From Temnothorax longispinosus (lineage: Eukaryota > Arthropoda > Insecta > Hymenoptera > Formicidae), in assembly GCF_030848805.1 (NCBI RefSeq), contig NC_092361.1:23767406-23831405 (forward strand): a stretch of DNA of 64,000 nt. Reading direction: 5' to 3'. Of this stretch, positions 1 to 13,232 are shown in pieces. Numbering within the stretch: position 1 is the first letter of the stretch; every line of letters starts with the position of its first letter. Under the pieces are notes generated by a model. The model had not been told where the DNA came from. It saw nothing but the letters and a program-made list of their open reading frames with translations, and ran no database searches. A program made the position numbers and the translations under genes.

Positions 1-62
1 AGAAAAGAGTGACTGGAAATAAATTGCCGAAATGAAAATATTGGAGCTATAATGTCGCCGAG

Positions 63-98
<36 letters not shown>

Positions 99-1554
99 AC
101 ACTGTACAAAAAAGATATAATACAGATTCGATAGTAATAATCATGTATTTAATTATTTTTGTCAATTATTTAGGATATTTAGGCAGTCAAAAAATACATA
201 TATTTTTAATATTTAGTCAAGCCGCCTTTGACGGTTATTTTAAAGTTTCGATTCATCTTAGCATACTATTAATGTTTGTATGTCTCTTGCATCTGTGAAT
301 GATGATTCCAGACATAAATAATTTTATCAAACAGCTGTGTTTTTGTGGTAACCACTTTCTTTGCTTCTTCTCTTTTTACCCGTTCCCTGCACACATTTTC
401 AAATACATTATAAACAAATGACTATCTTCTGTAAAACAATAGTTTCTTGACACAATTCGATGAATTATAACAATAATAATCAATAGACGGTATCGTATAA
501 ATATAAATATAATATGGCCAGGAACTGTAAATGCCTCTTTTAGAGATGAAAAGATTAATAATAGAATCTCATTACTCGGCACGTGCTCTCTAGATAATAA
601 ATTTGACTAATTTTAAATTATTTGTAATGCCCTTCCTTCCTCTCTACAAGAAATTTTTCAGTTTTGATCAGGTTGCTTTAAACATATCTCTCTTTAATTT
701 AGACAAGTTAGCTGGTTAGACGATCAATAGACGACTACAGGTTAAGTTTGAGAGAAATTTCTATTAACTTTTTTCGATCCATTGTTGCAAAAGCGCACGA
801 CAAAAAGTCACGAAAGGAGTAAGTCGACGAAAAACGAATTGAATCTGACGTTCAAAAATCGATAATCAAAGTTGTACAGTAATTCATGCTAATACATTAA
901 TGGAGAGTCATTTTGTGAGTTTTACTTTGTTGGATATTATTAAGGATTTATTTAGCTTAATTAGAGAGCTTACCTTTCCTCATCGAGAACTTGTTATAAT
1001 CATTGTTATAATCCATTCATCATTAGAACACGTTTTTATTTTACATTGCAGTGTTATCTTTTTGTTCTTGGGATATACAAATTTATTAAGATAAAACTTT
1101 TGTCATATTTAATATTTTGATTATCAAATACAATATACTCTATAAAGAAGAGTGTCTCGCATATCGCATATTGAAAAATGTACCACGCCAAAATATTGCC
1201 AGGATATTATCGAAATATGTTATACGTTACACGTTTTTGTTTCAAGTTTGTATTAATTTTAACGAAAATTCAAATTTCCCATTTATTTGGAAAGCCCAAT
1301 CGAGAACAGCCAACGACAGTATTTGGCGCAAAAAAAACGCGCTCTGCTTTGTGGATTTTAAATGAAACGATTGCAATTAAATCTATCGACTGTAGTGGGC
1401 AGTTTTTCGAATCACCGAGTCCGCATTCAACCTTGAACCTTGAGCGTATATGTATACTAAATCAAAGTTACCCTGTTCCCGCGTATTGAGCAGCACTCCC
1501 CACTGCAACGGTTCATTAACAATTACATGGACATACTATGGCACAGGTGGCACG
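1..1554. other. Upstream intergenic stretch
   Basis: AT-rich DNA with a (GA)n microsatellite at about 64-97. Short open frames exist on both strands, but none has splice-linked partners, family resemblance or coding-like composition. The last 150 bases become more GC-rich and lead into the TATA-like motif of the CAP gene. I see no gene here. Confidence 0.6.
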
Positions 1555-1600
1555 ATATATAAAGTCACGAGGAATCAGCGTGGCTGGCTATTAGTTTGGA
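1555..1600 (+). promoter_or_regulatory. Putative core promoter of the CAP gene
   Basis: A TATATAAAG box lies at 1555-1563. About 30 bases downstream is an initiator-like TTAGTT at roughly 1591-1596, which would give a 5' leader of about 320 bases before the ATG at 1911. The leader is GC-richer than the flanks. This is a motif and spacing argument only, with no transcript evidence. Confidence 0.4.
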
Positions 1601-1910
1601 TCGTTCCACCGACCGGTTTGCGGACGGTTCCGACTTCCTATACGTCGATATCTCCGGACGGTCGTAAATTGGCCGATTTAATCGACCGATTGGTCCAACA
1701 CGTGCCGAAGTGAACGACTTGAAGTCGTGCTTGTTTCACTTGAATCCTTGCGCCAGCTTGCTCCACTTCTTGATTGTCGTCGAGATTTAAAGGAGACCAA
1801 ATCTTGATTGCCAAGATCACTACGAGTTTGCGTCCTAATCAAGTCTTTCTGTGTTCGCCTCCAGAATTTGTTTCGTATTTTGAAGCTGGTGGAATCCTTT
1901 GTCTGTCACT

Positions 1911-3797
1911 ATGACGCTCACCGAGAGAAACGCCGGCCTTTTCCTATTGATTGTCACATGTCTGCTGGTGAATCATTGCCAAACGTCGTGCATCGGAAAG
2001 ACTATGCTGAGTGAGTATATGATGTCTGAACAACTTTTTGATGTTGATAAATTGGACTTGATACAAAGTGTTTCACGTCAATTGGCGAATAGCATATTAG
2101 TAAAAGAGCGCTTTACGCTTTATTTTCAACGAATATACCGTAATTTCAATTAATTTCTCTTTCATGAAAATGTCGAGAAAAGAAGAAAGAGAGAGGGGGG
2201 AGGGAGGGAGAGAGGGTGGGAAAGAGATTATTATTTATCACAATTTTTTAAATTTCATTGTTTGGTAACCAAGCTTCGAAAGTTCCATTAAAATAAAGAT
2301 AAAAAATTGTAATTGTATGATAAACAATGTTTGATTAAAGAAAAATTCTTTCTTTTCTAAAGTTGCTAAGAAAAAGTAGATTTTATTAATTTTTTGGTGA
2401 CCATGTTTTGGAGGAATATACTGATCATGATAGATAAATGAAGTCTGTTGTCATTCAAGAGAAACTTTAAAATAAATTTATAATCTTTGAAATAATATAT
2501 TGATTTATCGATTTATTCAGCAATTTTATTACAATATTTATTATTAAGAGCAGCTAAATTTTTAATAATTTCTATAAAACTAAAACGTTAGCAGAAAATT
2601 ATCATTTCTTAATGTTATAACAGATTTAGTTTGCAAAGAATTTTTGTATACACATTTAGTATACATATATAATAGTTTATAATTATTATTCACTTTTTCC
2701 TTCCACAGTTGAAAATTTTTATGCATTTTTTTCATTATATTTATTGATTTGTTGCGTAAAGTATGTCATGTATTTGATACATATGTGCGTATGTATTTTA
2801 AAATTATAAATTTAATATGTTATTACAAATATAAGAACGACGATCAAATTGAATAATTCAGTATATAAAACTAGCGCAAGCAGTATTTATGAAGCACGAA
2901 TATAAACACGTCTCAAGTGATGATACATCATCGCTTTAATAAAAAAAAGTAAAAAATTCGCTTTTCCTCCCGTAAATCTAAATCTAAGCGCGAGCTAAAG
3001 GAAGAGAAAGAGAGAAAGGAAGGGATGGATACAGTATATTTTATCTTAATATTAAAAAAATTAAGTGTTATTGTAAAGTTAATAATCCAATATCGGACTT
3101 GGTATATTTATTATCGAAAGAAGAAAATGGTTGCACAAAGGCGACCAAGCAGAGAAATTGTAGTCTAAGCAGAATTAGTCGATCAAGAGCTATTTATTTA
3201 GTATAACACAAGTTCTTTCCCACGAAATTCATTTAACTACGAGCTCCACGATAGAATGGAGTTATAGCAGCTGTCGGCTAAATTGCATCGTTATACGCTC
3301 GGTACCAAGCCCATCTCATTTCCGGCACAAAAAGAAACTGATGTTCCCAGTCATAGCGAGTCGGCCATCAACCAAATACGGATGTCATTCGAATCGATGT
3401 CGTTTGTTTCGCCTTTTCAATGAATGCTAAACGAGCGAATGATACACGGCGCGTCGTGTCGCGTCGTCTCCAATGATGATTAATTGCCGTGCACCGAAAA
3501 GGGAACTCGATTGTCGCCAACAGTGTTGTTTCATGTCCTTTAATAATCTCTTTTCTGCTCATTATCTAACTGTCAAGAACAGGATACTAATGTCTTAAGA
3601 GTTAATATATAAATCAGAATTCATCATTAAAACGAATTCATCATTAGAACGAATATAACCGCGAAAGAGATGCTCCGCGATAAAAATTTACGACAATCTC
3701 TCAATATAGATATATGCTACAATAGTTGTATGCTATTTTAATATTTTTACATTTTTTACATATCGCTTTTTATATTAATCTTTAACAAATTTTTAAT

Positions 3798-3840
<43 letters not shown>

Positions 3841-6800
3841 GACAACGGAGAGAAACATAAAAAGAAATTCATGAAATGTTGTTTATCATACGTTATTTTT
3901 TTTCTTTTTAATTAATATAATTATCATATATCTTTAATGCAATTACATTTATAGCATCTTTTTTTAAATTAATGCAATTCATATTTTTAAACGTCTTTTC
4001 GTCAATCCATCTGTAATAACGTTCAGAAATAATTAATTTTTATTCACGCTTATCGGAATAAATTAAAACAGTAATATTAAACTAAAAAGAAACCAAGTCG
4101 AAATATATATTATAGAATTATAGATGAATTTGTGATTATTCGTCAGTAGCCCGGTGAATGTTTAAACAGATACGCGCGTGATGTGATCAACGGACAGAAA
4201 ACCTGATCCATTCGATCAAGATAGAAATCAATTTGAAGAATAAATTAGTATAAGCATTTTTTCGTGTGCAGAAATTATTTGACATTTGTATTCGGCAGGA
4301 TATTTTTGTTTAAAAAATAGAACTCGACGACTGCCGTAAATTCAAATCGCCGATCATTATCAAAAGTGCCTCGAGTACGACACTCACATATATATATTTA
4401 CGAGAAATCTCCATGTTTTAATGATGATAACCTGGTTTGGGAATAGTTCAAGATCTATCGTGCGTTACATAACTGTAAAGTGTGGAGGTTCTCAATTTAA
4501 TAATTTACCGAGAAAATTAATGCATGAAAGCTGAGAAATAATACTACATTTGTATATTATTTCATTGCTTCCTGAAAAGATGTATTAATTGGCAAAATTT
4601 CTTAGTCAGAGAGAATTTCTTAAAAGTATGCTCGAGTGTAATGTGAATCTCTTGACTCTTGGATGCACTGCAATATACCTACAACGAGCGAACTCAATGA
4701 GGAGTAAAGCCGACAGCATCCATTTACCTCATTAAGCTGTCTTTGGATCCAGAAAGAATCATGAAGACCGCTCAGAGATACTCTACAGCTGAGGAATGAC
4801 GTTTTTCCTAAAATTAAAGCGAAAAGAACAATATAAAACCAACTGTGAAAAGCAAACGTAGGTTAATCAATATTAATCGAACTTTCCGCAACAGACAAGA
4901 TGAACTATTGCTATGCTCTTACAAAAGTCACTAAGTTACCAAGAATCACACGATTTTCAATAGATTTAATGCTATATTCATCTGTGGCACTTGTAATAGC
5001 GCCCACACTGCACCGTGGGTGATGCGCTCGGTCCTAAAACGGACCATATCTCGAAAACTAAAAGTCTGCCCATCTTCAGCCTGGAATCATTTTAAAGGGA
5101 AAGAATCCTACATTTTTTGAGATTTTTTAGAAGAAAATCGAAGGTGCCCAAATTTGAGAAGAAACGATTTTTTATCTTTACCTTCAAAAATCTTAAGTAA
5201 ATTTTGACTTAAGAAAAAAATTGATTTTATAGCATTAAAGGGCATAAAAAGACCTTTCAAAATCACACCTTGTTTTTCAAAATCGGAGTAGTTTACTGAC
5301 ATTTATCGGCGTTTGAAGTTTGACGCGACGGCCCAAATAATAAAAATCCAAGCCCCTGTAAGTAGACAACCCGTTGGACAGGGGTAAACAAATTTGGGCA
5401 ATGATTTTAGTTCTAATAGGACTACAATTTGTGCAAATTTCAGCATAATCGAAAAACTTTGAAAATTTGGGGTGGATCACTTCATAAATAATGCCCCACA
5501 CATGTACACAAATAATATTACAAACCTATGTATACTTATGTGTTTTGCCCATATGTCAAATCGAACAAATACGTCTAACGTTCAACGTTTTATCATAAAA
5601 ATAGGAATGACGAAATGCATATAATTTGTGAACGATCGTATGCAAATTCGATGGATACCCGAAGATGCATCTCTTTCAGAAAAAAACTTTTAGAGCCTCA
5701 CAACTTCTTCCTAATTATAGATCGTTAGGAATTACTGGTCCGAGTCGACGTTGAAAACGACGTAGTAAAGTGAATAAAAGGGACGCCATCAGTTCGCCGT
5801 CCCAATAAGAAGTTAAACTTACGAAACGGGAGTTCTCTCGATGCACCAATAGAAAGACAAGGGGAACATCGCTAAACCAACTTCCATAGAAAGTTTTTTG
5901 GATAGTTGCACAATCTGCAGCTTGCTGTGAAGAACAGAACAGTGAGAAAAGATTACGGCATCTCAAGGAAAAATCCAAGAGGAGCAAATAGTTCTGGTAC
6001 GACGAAAAACTGTTTAAGATAAAAGTGAAATCAAATCACTTGTGGTCTATCTTCTTTATTCAATCTTTGTAATTAGAAATAGTGCAGTGCGCGGCTATCT
6101 AATCTAAAAAATTCTGCTATTAAGTATTAAATATAAATACGTGTAATCGCGTGAGGTATAAATGCATCGCCAATTCATATATTTTTTAATGTTTAATTAA
6201 ATTATTTATTATCATATAATTGTGAAAAAGTTAATTATTTAATAGATAACCATAAAATAATTATTGCATATGTGACATTTGTGCTTTTACTATTACAAAA
6301 TAATGCGGAGCATTTCTTTATTATTATTAATTAATCTAATTAATTTTTTAGATTTTTAGTTTGGTCTAGTTTAATAATAATTGACAATATTTTATACAGT
6401 AGGTACAGTAAACATTTTAAAAAATACATCATATACGTACGTCAATTGAAAAAAGTAGGGTTGTACTTACAGTTTTTTATCAATCTGAAGTTCATATTTC
6501 CTTTTGTGAAAATAGAAAATAATGAAGGAGTTTAAAAACTGCGTATATGAATCAACAAAAGTAATAGAGTTAAATAAAAAATAAAGTAAATTTAAATTTA
6601 ATAAATTTAATTAAAAAGAAATTAAATATATAGATAAAATAGATTGCTTTTAATATTCTCGGATATTTTATTAATTAATTAAAATACATGTTATTATTGC
6701 AATCTATTAATTATTGGACATTGTTATGATTATTATTATTTTTTACAGCAGTGTTCTTTAGGATAATATATTAGAAATGATTACTAATATCAGGAGGTTA

Positions 6801-9800
6801 ACGTTATCTACTAAAAACTACAAGACATCTCCCTCCCTTTTTCTCTCCCTCCCCCGTGTACTTTCAATATAAATTTCCTGGCATCTTACTCCTCTTAATT
6901 GTTGTGCTGCTAAAGAAAACAAATACGTATAATTAAATATATTATTCGTATAATAATACATCCCGTATATTTTTTTTATATACGATCGATATATATACGT
7001 TGTTGGAAGAGTGACCATGTTATACGCTTTTTCAATGGTGAGCGATAGTGGCGATACAGAGAGAAATATATTTGTTCGAAAAGTACCAGCTTGAGAATAC
7101 ATGATACCTATCGTCTTACACTTTACAGGGTCCGGTGGTATATCGTGTCAGGAAAAACAGATTATCTTGGACGAACACAATCGATTGAGGCAACTAGTGG
7201 CATTGGGACAGATACATGGTCAACCAGGTGCGGCGAATATGATGGAGATGGTAAGTTGATGTGTTTCGCCTCATTTCTTAAAAAGTCGATATTTTCAAAG
7301 GCAAAAGATATGTTCTCTGTAACGATTTATGAAGATGGAGTACTATTAATCGAAAGATAATATGCATAACTAAAAATGTAATGTAAAAAAAACGTGCAGT
7401 TACTTCTAATGTGACATGTGTAAACTGTAATAGAATATTTATTTATTTATTTATTTATTGTTGTTGTAGATATGGGATGATGAACTTGCCGCGATAGCAC
7501 AAAGATGGGCGGATCATTGCGCCGAGTCACACGACAGTCTGAGAAATGTTCGTAAGTAAAACTTTATTAGTAACTATATAGCTTGATACCCTAGCTGTGC
7601 TTCGCTACGGTATGCGAAGGATTCTATAATTCACCCCCGAATCTAGATTTACCCCTTTAGGGCAAAATTATGAATTATGTTTTTAAGCATTTGTATATGG
7701 GTATAATCCTTTGTAAGTAAAATCCTTTGTAACCAAAGTCGATATCTCATCGGGCTTAAGAGATATTGAGGAATCTGTGAAAACACATTTTAACTCTTTT
7801 TCATATCCCGTTAAGGGTCAACGTTCTAAAAATCCCTTTTTAGTAGGTGCTTACGTCATAGAAGGAATATACTCCCCGAATTTCATGTTTCTAGCTTTAG
7901 GGGTTTGGGCTGGGCGTTGATGAGTCTCTGTCAGTCAGTCAGTCAAGACATTTGTTTATATACATATATTGCTTTTTCATATTTGCATAATAATTATGCT
8001 CTTAATGCGCCTCTAGAATAACATAATATTATAATATTGTTAGAATGCCAAAGAAGAATAGCGCTGTAGAAATTTCCTCTTTTGTCTCCTTTGCATCTTT
8101 GTCATCGTTGCGATAATTAAATTTTCATAGTGACATTTGCCGACAAAGTGGTAAAGCCACAATTAGAAATAATAAGAATATTACAATTCATTTTTTATGT
8201 TATATACTATAGGCAAACGTAATTTTATTATTTAATTAATAAAATAAAAGAAAATATTAAACGTTTATAAATATATGTGTACATGCAAGAAGAAGGATTG
8301 CAAAGATGTATTAGCAAGAATATGTTAAAATGCGCTAAAAAGTACTTATTAAATTAAAATTATTACAATTATAATTATAGATATTAATTAAATTGAGAAA
8401 TAAAGTTTAAATACTAATAGACTATACTCATGTTAAAAATATAAATTTATACTTATTATCAAAAATATTACCTAAAATTGACGATTATTATTACTTTTGT
8501 GCCGAAATTTTAATAATAATTAATTAATATCAAATTATTATTATGTTAGCGTTACCTTTTTTTGCTTCAATATATCTTTTATTATTATAATAGTAGTCGA
8601 ATTACCTATAGCTATATAATAATTATACGATAATATTGCCAACATGGCAACTTTATTTTTTATTGTTGCGCGATTTGTTTTAATAAGAAAAGCGCTTTTT
8701 TATGCTGACGTACGGATTGATATTAATTAATGGTACAGAAATATTATTTATAAAATTTTATTACAGATATTACAGATGTCAAAAGTCAAATTACTTTGCA
8801 ATAGATGTACCAACATAAACCATAACAATGTAAATACCTATGTAAAGCGTGAGTTGAAAAATATCTCTATCATAATAAATAATCGCACAACGCTATACAC
8901 ACTTCACTGTGTAATGAAGTAAAAATATAATATTAAACGCAAAATATATTTCAAGTTTTCTAAAAATGAGTGTTATCTTTTATAAAATAAGGCTATAGAA
9001 AATAAATAACTTTTTAATTTTTGAGCAAGAATAACAATAATCTTTTTAAATTAAATCAGAAACTTTTGCCGGTAAATAATTTAATAACAAAGCTTTTTTA
9101 TTTGACCCAACACTGGCCATCTTCATTAATTTGAATTATTACGTAATGTTTTGATTTTGTGGTTTTGGTAAATGATAATCATTACGACGACGCGGCGACC
9201 ACGGTTTTGGTTCTTCTAAATCTATGTAACACACAAAATTACATTCGATTTAGAAGAATTAAAATCCATTGAAGCGTGACGATTATAATTAATAAAGATA
9301 GCCAGTTAGGTCGAATAAAAAATCTTTATCAATAATCTTTTTCTTTAACAAGTAAAAGTATATACAAACTTGTTGTACAGACGCGAGTGACAAAAAAGAA
9401 GATAATAATCTCGACAAGAAAATCGAGTCGAGATGTTTATCTGATACCAAATAAATAATATTTATTTCCATTTTTACAGCTCAAACGCATGTTTTAATTT
9501 TTAACTGTTGACTCGCTATAGTTGACGTGCAGATTTCGCTGACTTGACTCGATTAATTCCCATTGTCGACTGTGGAATAAATCATGGACCCCTTCGGACT
9601 TCTAAGCAAGTTTTTTAAAAATGCGTTTCAATTCCGTTTTTACTCAGTTAACAATATCAAGATTATACTCGTTTACTCATCTTCCGACTAAAGACCGTTT
9701 GTACATTGATTGCGACTTTATAACATTGTTACCGTAATTATTTGGATGTAGAAATGTACGATTCGTGACTATTTTGTTTATTTAATGTAATTAAGTTTGG

Positions 9801-12800
9801 CTGAGGAAGGCACGGTGTTGCCAAAACATCCCCATTTTAATATTGTTAATAATACATAATTTTAATTTTCAACATCCTTGCTGCTCGTCATTGGCCGTTA
9901 ACCTTGTCTCTTTATAATTCTTTTAAATTTGGTTGATTAGGGCCAATTTTATACGCAATCAAAGGTTCATATACGAATTTACGAAAACAAAGCTTCCTCT
10001 ATGAGGAAGCAACATTTGGCAAGAATTGTGTTTGGAAGCTTTATACTAAATATGTTTCGTCATTATTCCTCAATTAATGCACTTTCCTTCTGTTGTTCGC
10101 ATTTCGCATATGTTATCACGTTGATTGATCAAAACGATCGTGATTTGTAGGTAGATTTGCAGTAGGACAGAACATTGCTCGCTCATGGACGACCAGGCCT
10201 CCAGGACCTTACGACGGTGAGCCGAATTGGAGACGACAAATTTCTGGCTGGTTCAACGAGGTACAATACTATCATTCCGGTTATAGCAAAATCACCGGAC
10301 ACTACACACAGGTTTGTAATAGGAACTATGTTTGTAAGTTCCGAAAGATACAAGAGTTATATAACTGTTAGCTCAGAGCTTTCCGTTGCGTATACATTTA
10401 ACCTAATGATCCGAGTCGTGTTTTAAACAATATGTAAAGAAAATCTATACGGAAAGAAAGAAAAACTTTGTTAATTTATTATATACATCACAAAATCGCA
10501 TTTCTTACTGCATATGCGATACGAAAGCAACACGAGACTATGTATCAAAATATGTATCATAATAATTAATTCATTATTCGATTTGTTCGTCGGGGCGAGA
10601 CAAATTTGTAGGGCAAGTAGAAAAATCTACTTTCGACAAACGTATTTTTGCATTAAAAGACAGTCGCTGTTTTCATGATGAAATGAGAATCAATTTCTTT
10701 TATTACAGTTTGCATATTTAGAACAAAATTGCTTTCAGCATCAAATAAAAATGTTTTGGTTTCAAACTTTTCTGCTGCCCATATATAATGATAAACTCTG
10801 TTAAACATTTTTTTGCATCAATGGAAAAAAAATATTGTACGAGCGAACAACTCTTTCTCTCTCTTTTCTTCGTTAAATGCTAAAATATAATTTTAGAGAT
10901 TTGTTCGGTTTCATTTGTAGGTCAGTTTCGAAATAAATCCGAAAAATTCGCGATTTATAGCCTCGATCGGCAACCTCCGCCGAATTAATTCTTATTTTAC
11001 AAACTTGTTGTCGTTTTATGAGTTTTCATGAAATCACGATCTACGAAAGGACTGTTTAAGCGCTACGAGTTTGTCGTCGCGCAAAAAAAGCTGCTTTTCT
11101 TTGCTCTTTATTAATATTTATCATACTATTGAAAAGGCGCATAATATAGAAGATGCTCAAGTCGAACTTTAATTAATTTATACTTGAAGAAAAATAATAT
11201 TTACATTTAATCACATATTTGCATTCTAGATTCTGTCTACGTAAAAATTGTCGATTAAAAAATTTTTTTTGACTCCTTATATCTTAAAATCTCTATTAAG
11301 ACTTTAATATTTTTGTTAAGGAAAAATTCGAAATTAAGAGAAAAGTGGAGAAAAATATTATCAATATGTGATGGAAGAAAAATGGCGTTTTCGGTATTTT
11401 TGATACTTGGAAGATCTTATATAAAGTCTGTAAAGTATTCAAAGTATAATCGTTTCCACTCACTTGCTTCATGCTTACACGCAAGCAATTTGTGGATCTT
11501 GAAATATTATTGCAGAAAATATTTTGGATTAATTCCAGTTGGTATGGGGCGACACTTTTTTGTTAGGATGCGGATATTCTTTCTACTATGATCCGGCTCG
11601 CGGTTACACCAAAAATTACGTATGCAACTATGGCCCGAGGTAAGAATTCTATACCTTAAAATACCGTTACTTCTTTCTGTATTTTGCGTTTCTTTGGTAT
11701 TAAAGTGTGGAAATGCAAGTAATTGCGTCGAGTAGTATTACAGAATTAGATTTTAATTCGAGGAGATACGATACTTTTTCAAGGACTCTTTTATAATTCC
11801 AGGACAATTTCCTTTATTAATACGAATAACGTTTCTATGTATTGTAATTCCATTTTTCTTAAATAAACGTACTACATGTCATTGATTTTAACACATTCAT
11901 TAGAAATAAGTTGTAATAAAGAAACCGCGTGCGCGCGCGCGTCAAATGTATAATCCGTCAAAAGTATAATAAAAAAAAAATAGTTTTGACAGAAAAACGG
12001 TTAATAATATTTAGAGTTTTTATTTCGATAGCATTATAGAAATTTTAAGTATCATACAATTAATATTTCCAAGTTTTGATTTTGTGCAAGCGTTTCAGAT
12101 ATACATACACGTTTCCACTGATAAACATTCTCGAGTTAACATCTAAGATTTAATTCATAATTCCCATAAACTTCCATTTTTAGATTGAAAGTAATATAAT
12201 AATCTCTAATTATTTTTATTAATTATATTTAAACTAAATTTTTTAATTAGGCTCTCTCTCTCTCTCTCTCTACAACGTTGTTAGATAATGAATTATATAT
12301 TGTAGATAATAAATTTTAATGTTTTGAAAGATAATTTTTAAACATATCGATGAATCTAAATACACGGGAGAAATCATGTGATATAAAAATCATCATTTAA
12401 CATGGCTTTACGTCATTTCAGTGGAAATGTACTCGGCTTTCAACCTTACAAATTAGGCCAACCTGCATGCGGCAATTATGGCATGTCCTACAGCAATAGA
12501 TACGCTGGATTATGTTGTTAGTATCATAACATGCCTTATAATATAATCAATTCAACATTTTATATATCTTTCTTTAAAGATATATAAAAATTGTAATTTT
12601 AATGATAACATTATCATTTTAAAGTTTCTCATTCCGGAGAATATCTCTCATGTTCTATTATACTTTTCCTTTTGTATAATTAGATACAATTTTATCTTTA
12701 ATTTTCTATAAGTCAGAATCTTTAATTTTTCGATAAAAAAAACATGAAAAATAAATATTTCGCGTATACTCTTTAGTGACAGAGCATGCTCATGTTAATG

Positions 12801-12865
12801 AATGTTATGTGATTACAGCTCGTGGAAGTTACTATTATTTGGGAGCTCTATGTGTATATGGATAA
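1911..12865 (+). CDS. Secreted CAP-domain protein, venom allergen 3/antigen 5-like
   Basis: Seven exons: 1911-2010, 7129-7250, 7470-7551, 10151-10311, 11539-11639, 12422-12516, 12819-12865. All phases close, giving 235 aa. I chose the ATG at 1911 because it starts a hydrophobic signal peptide (FLLIVTCLLV, about residues 11-20). The CAP domain follows: DEHNRLRQ, His90 in WADHC, GQNIA, the CAP1 signature GHYTQLVW (His152) and the CAP2 signature YVCNYGPSGN, ending in ALCVYG. Length and cysteine pattern match hymenopteran antigen 5. The family is extracellular; it is abundant in wasp and ant venoms as an allergen but is also expressed in other tissues, so a venom role is not shown. The donor of exon 6 is GTTAGT at 12517; reading through it would end the protein at once. 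A polyadenylation signal AATAAA lies at 12978-12983. Confidence 0.9.
3799..3837. repeat. (GA)n microsatellite in CAP intron 1
   Basis: About 19 nearly pure AG units lie in the 5.1 kb first intron of the CAP gene. A second, GGGA/GA-rich purine tract lies at about 2183-2226 in the same intron. Confidence 0.85.
5000..6060. other. GC-richer unclassified segment in CAP intron 1
   Basis: This part of the first intron is less AT-rich than its surroundings and holds several 60-90 codon open frames on the minus strand with no recognisable domain. It could be a decayed transposable element. I see no clear terminal repeats or target duplication. Confidence 0.25.
7575..7975 (+). mobile_element. Interspersed-element remnant ending in (CAGT)n
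   Basis: The segment lies in CAP intron 3. It starts with a stretch like ACCCTAGCTGTGCTTCGCT and ends with GATGAGTCTCTG and four TCAG/CAGT units, then an AT-rich tail. Short tandem tails and CTAGCTGTG...CTTCGC ends are common in dispersed arthropod repeats, often the ends of non-LTR retrotransposons. No reverse transcriptase is present, so the class is unresolved. Confidence 0.4.
12252..12271. repeat. (CT)n microsatellite in CAP intron 5
   Basis: Ten perfect CT units lie in the intron before the sixth CAP exon. Confidence 0.85.
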
Positions 12866-12989
12866 TATGAAGAATATGGATATATACTTATGAAGAACGC
12901 AAGTTTTGAGATGTGTTTAACTTCTTCAATTTGTCCATCGTTAATGAATTGTTTTTGGAAACGTAGGACTGTGATATAATAAATACTGA

Positions 12990-13179
12990 TGAATAAGTCT
13001 TTTAATGCTAGTAGGATTCGGATAATCGGTTACGTTACGTAGATTGTAATTAATAGATTTCATTAATTAGGAAATAAGCTGATCCGCTACGCATAATATC
13101 AATGTGTATGTTGACGCGATAAGTTCTAGTAGATACATATTTGCGAAATAGAGTGTGATATTGGATTACATACATACAT

Positions 13180-13232
<53 letters not shown>

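Noticed and set aside
12519..12521. TAG as the end of the CAP gene
   Set aside because: Ending there would lose the conserved ALCVYG terminus. A GTTAGT donor just before it joins in phase to 12819 and restores the usual family ending.
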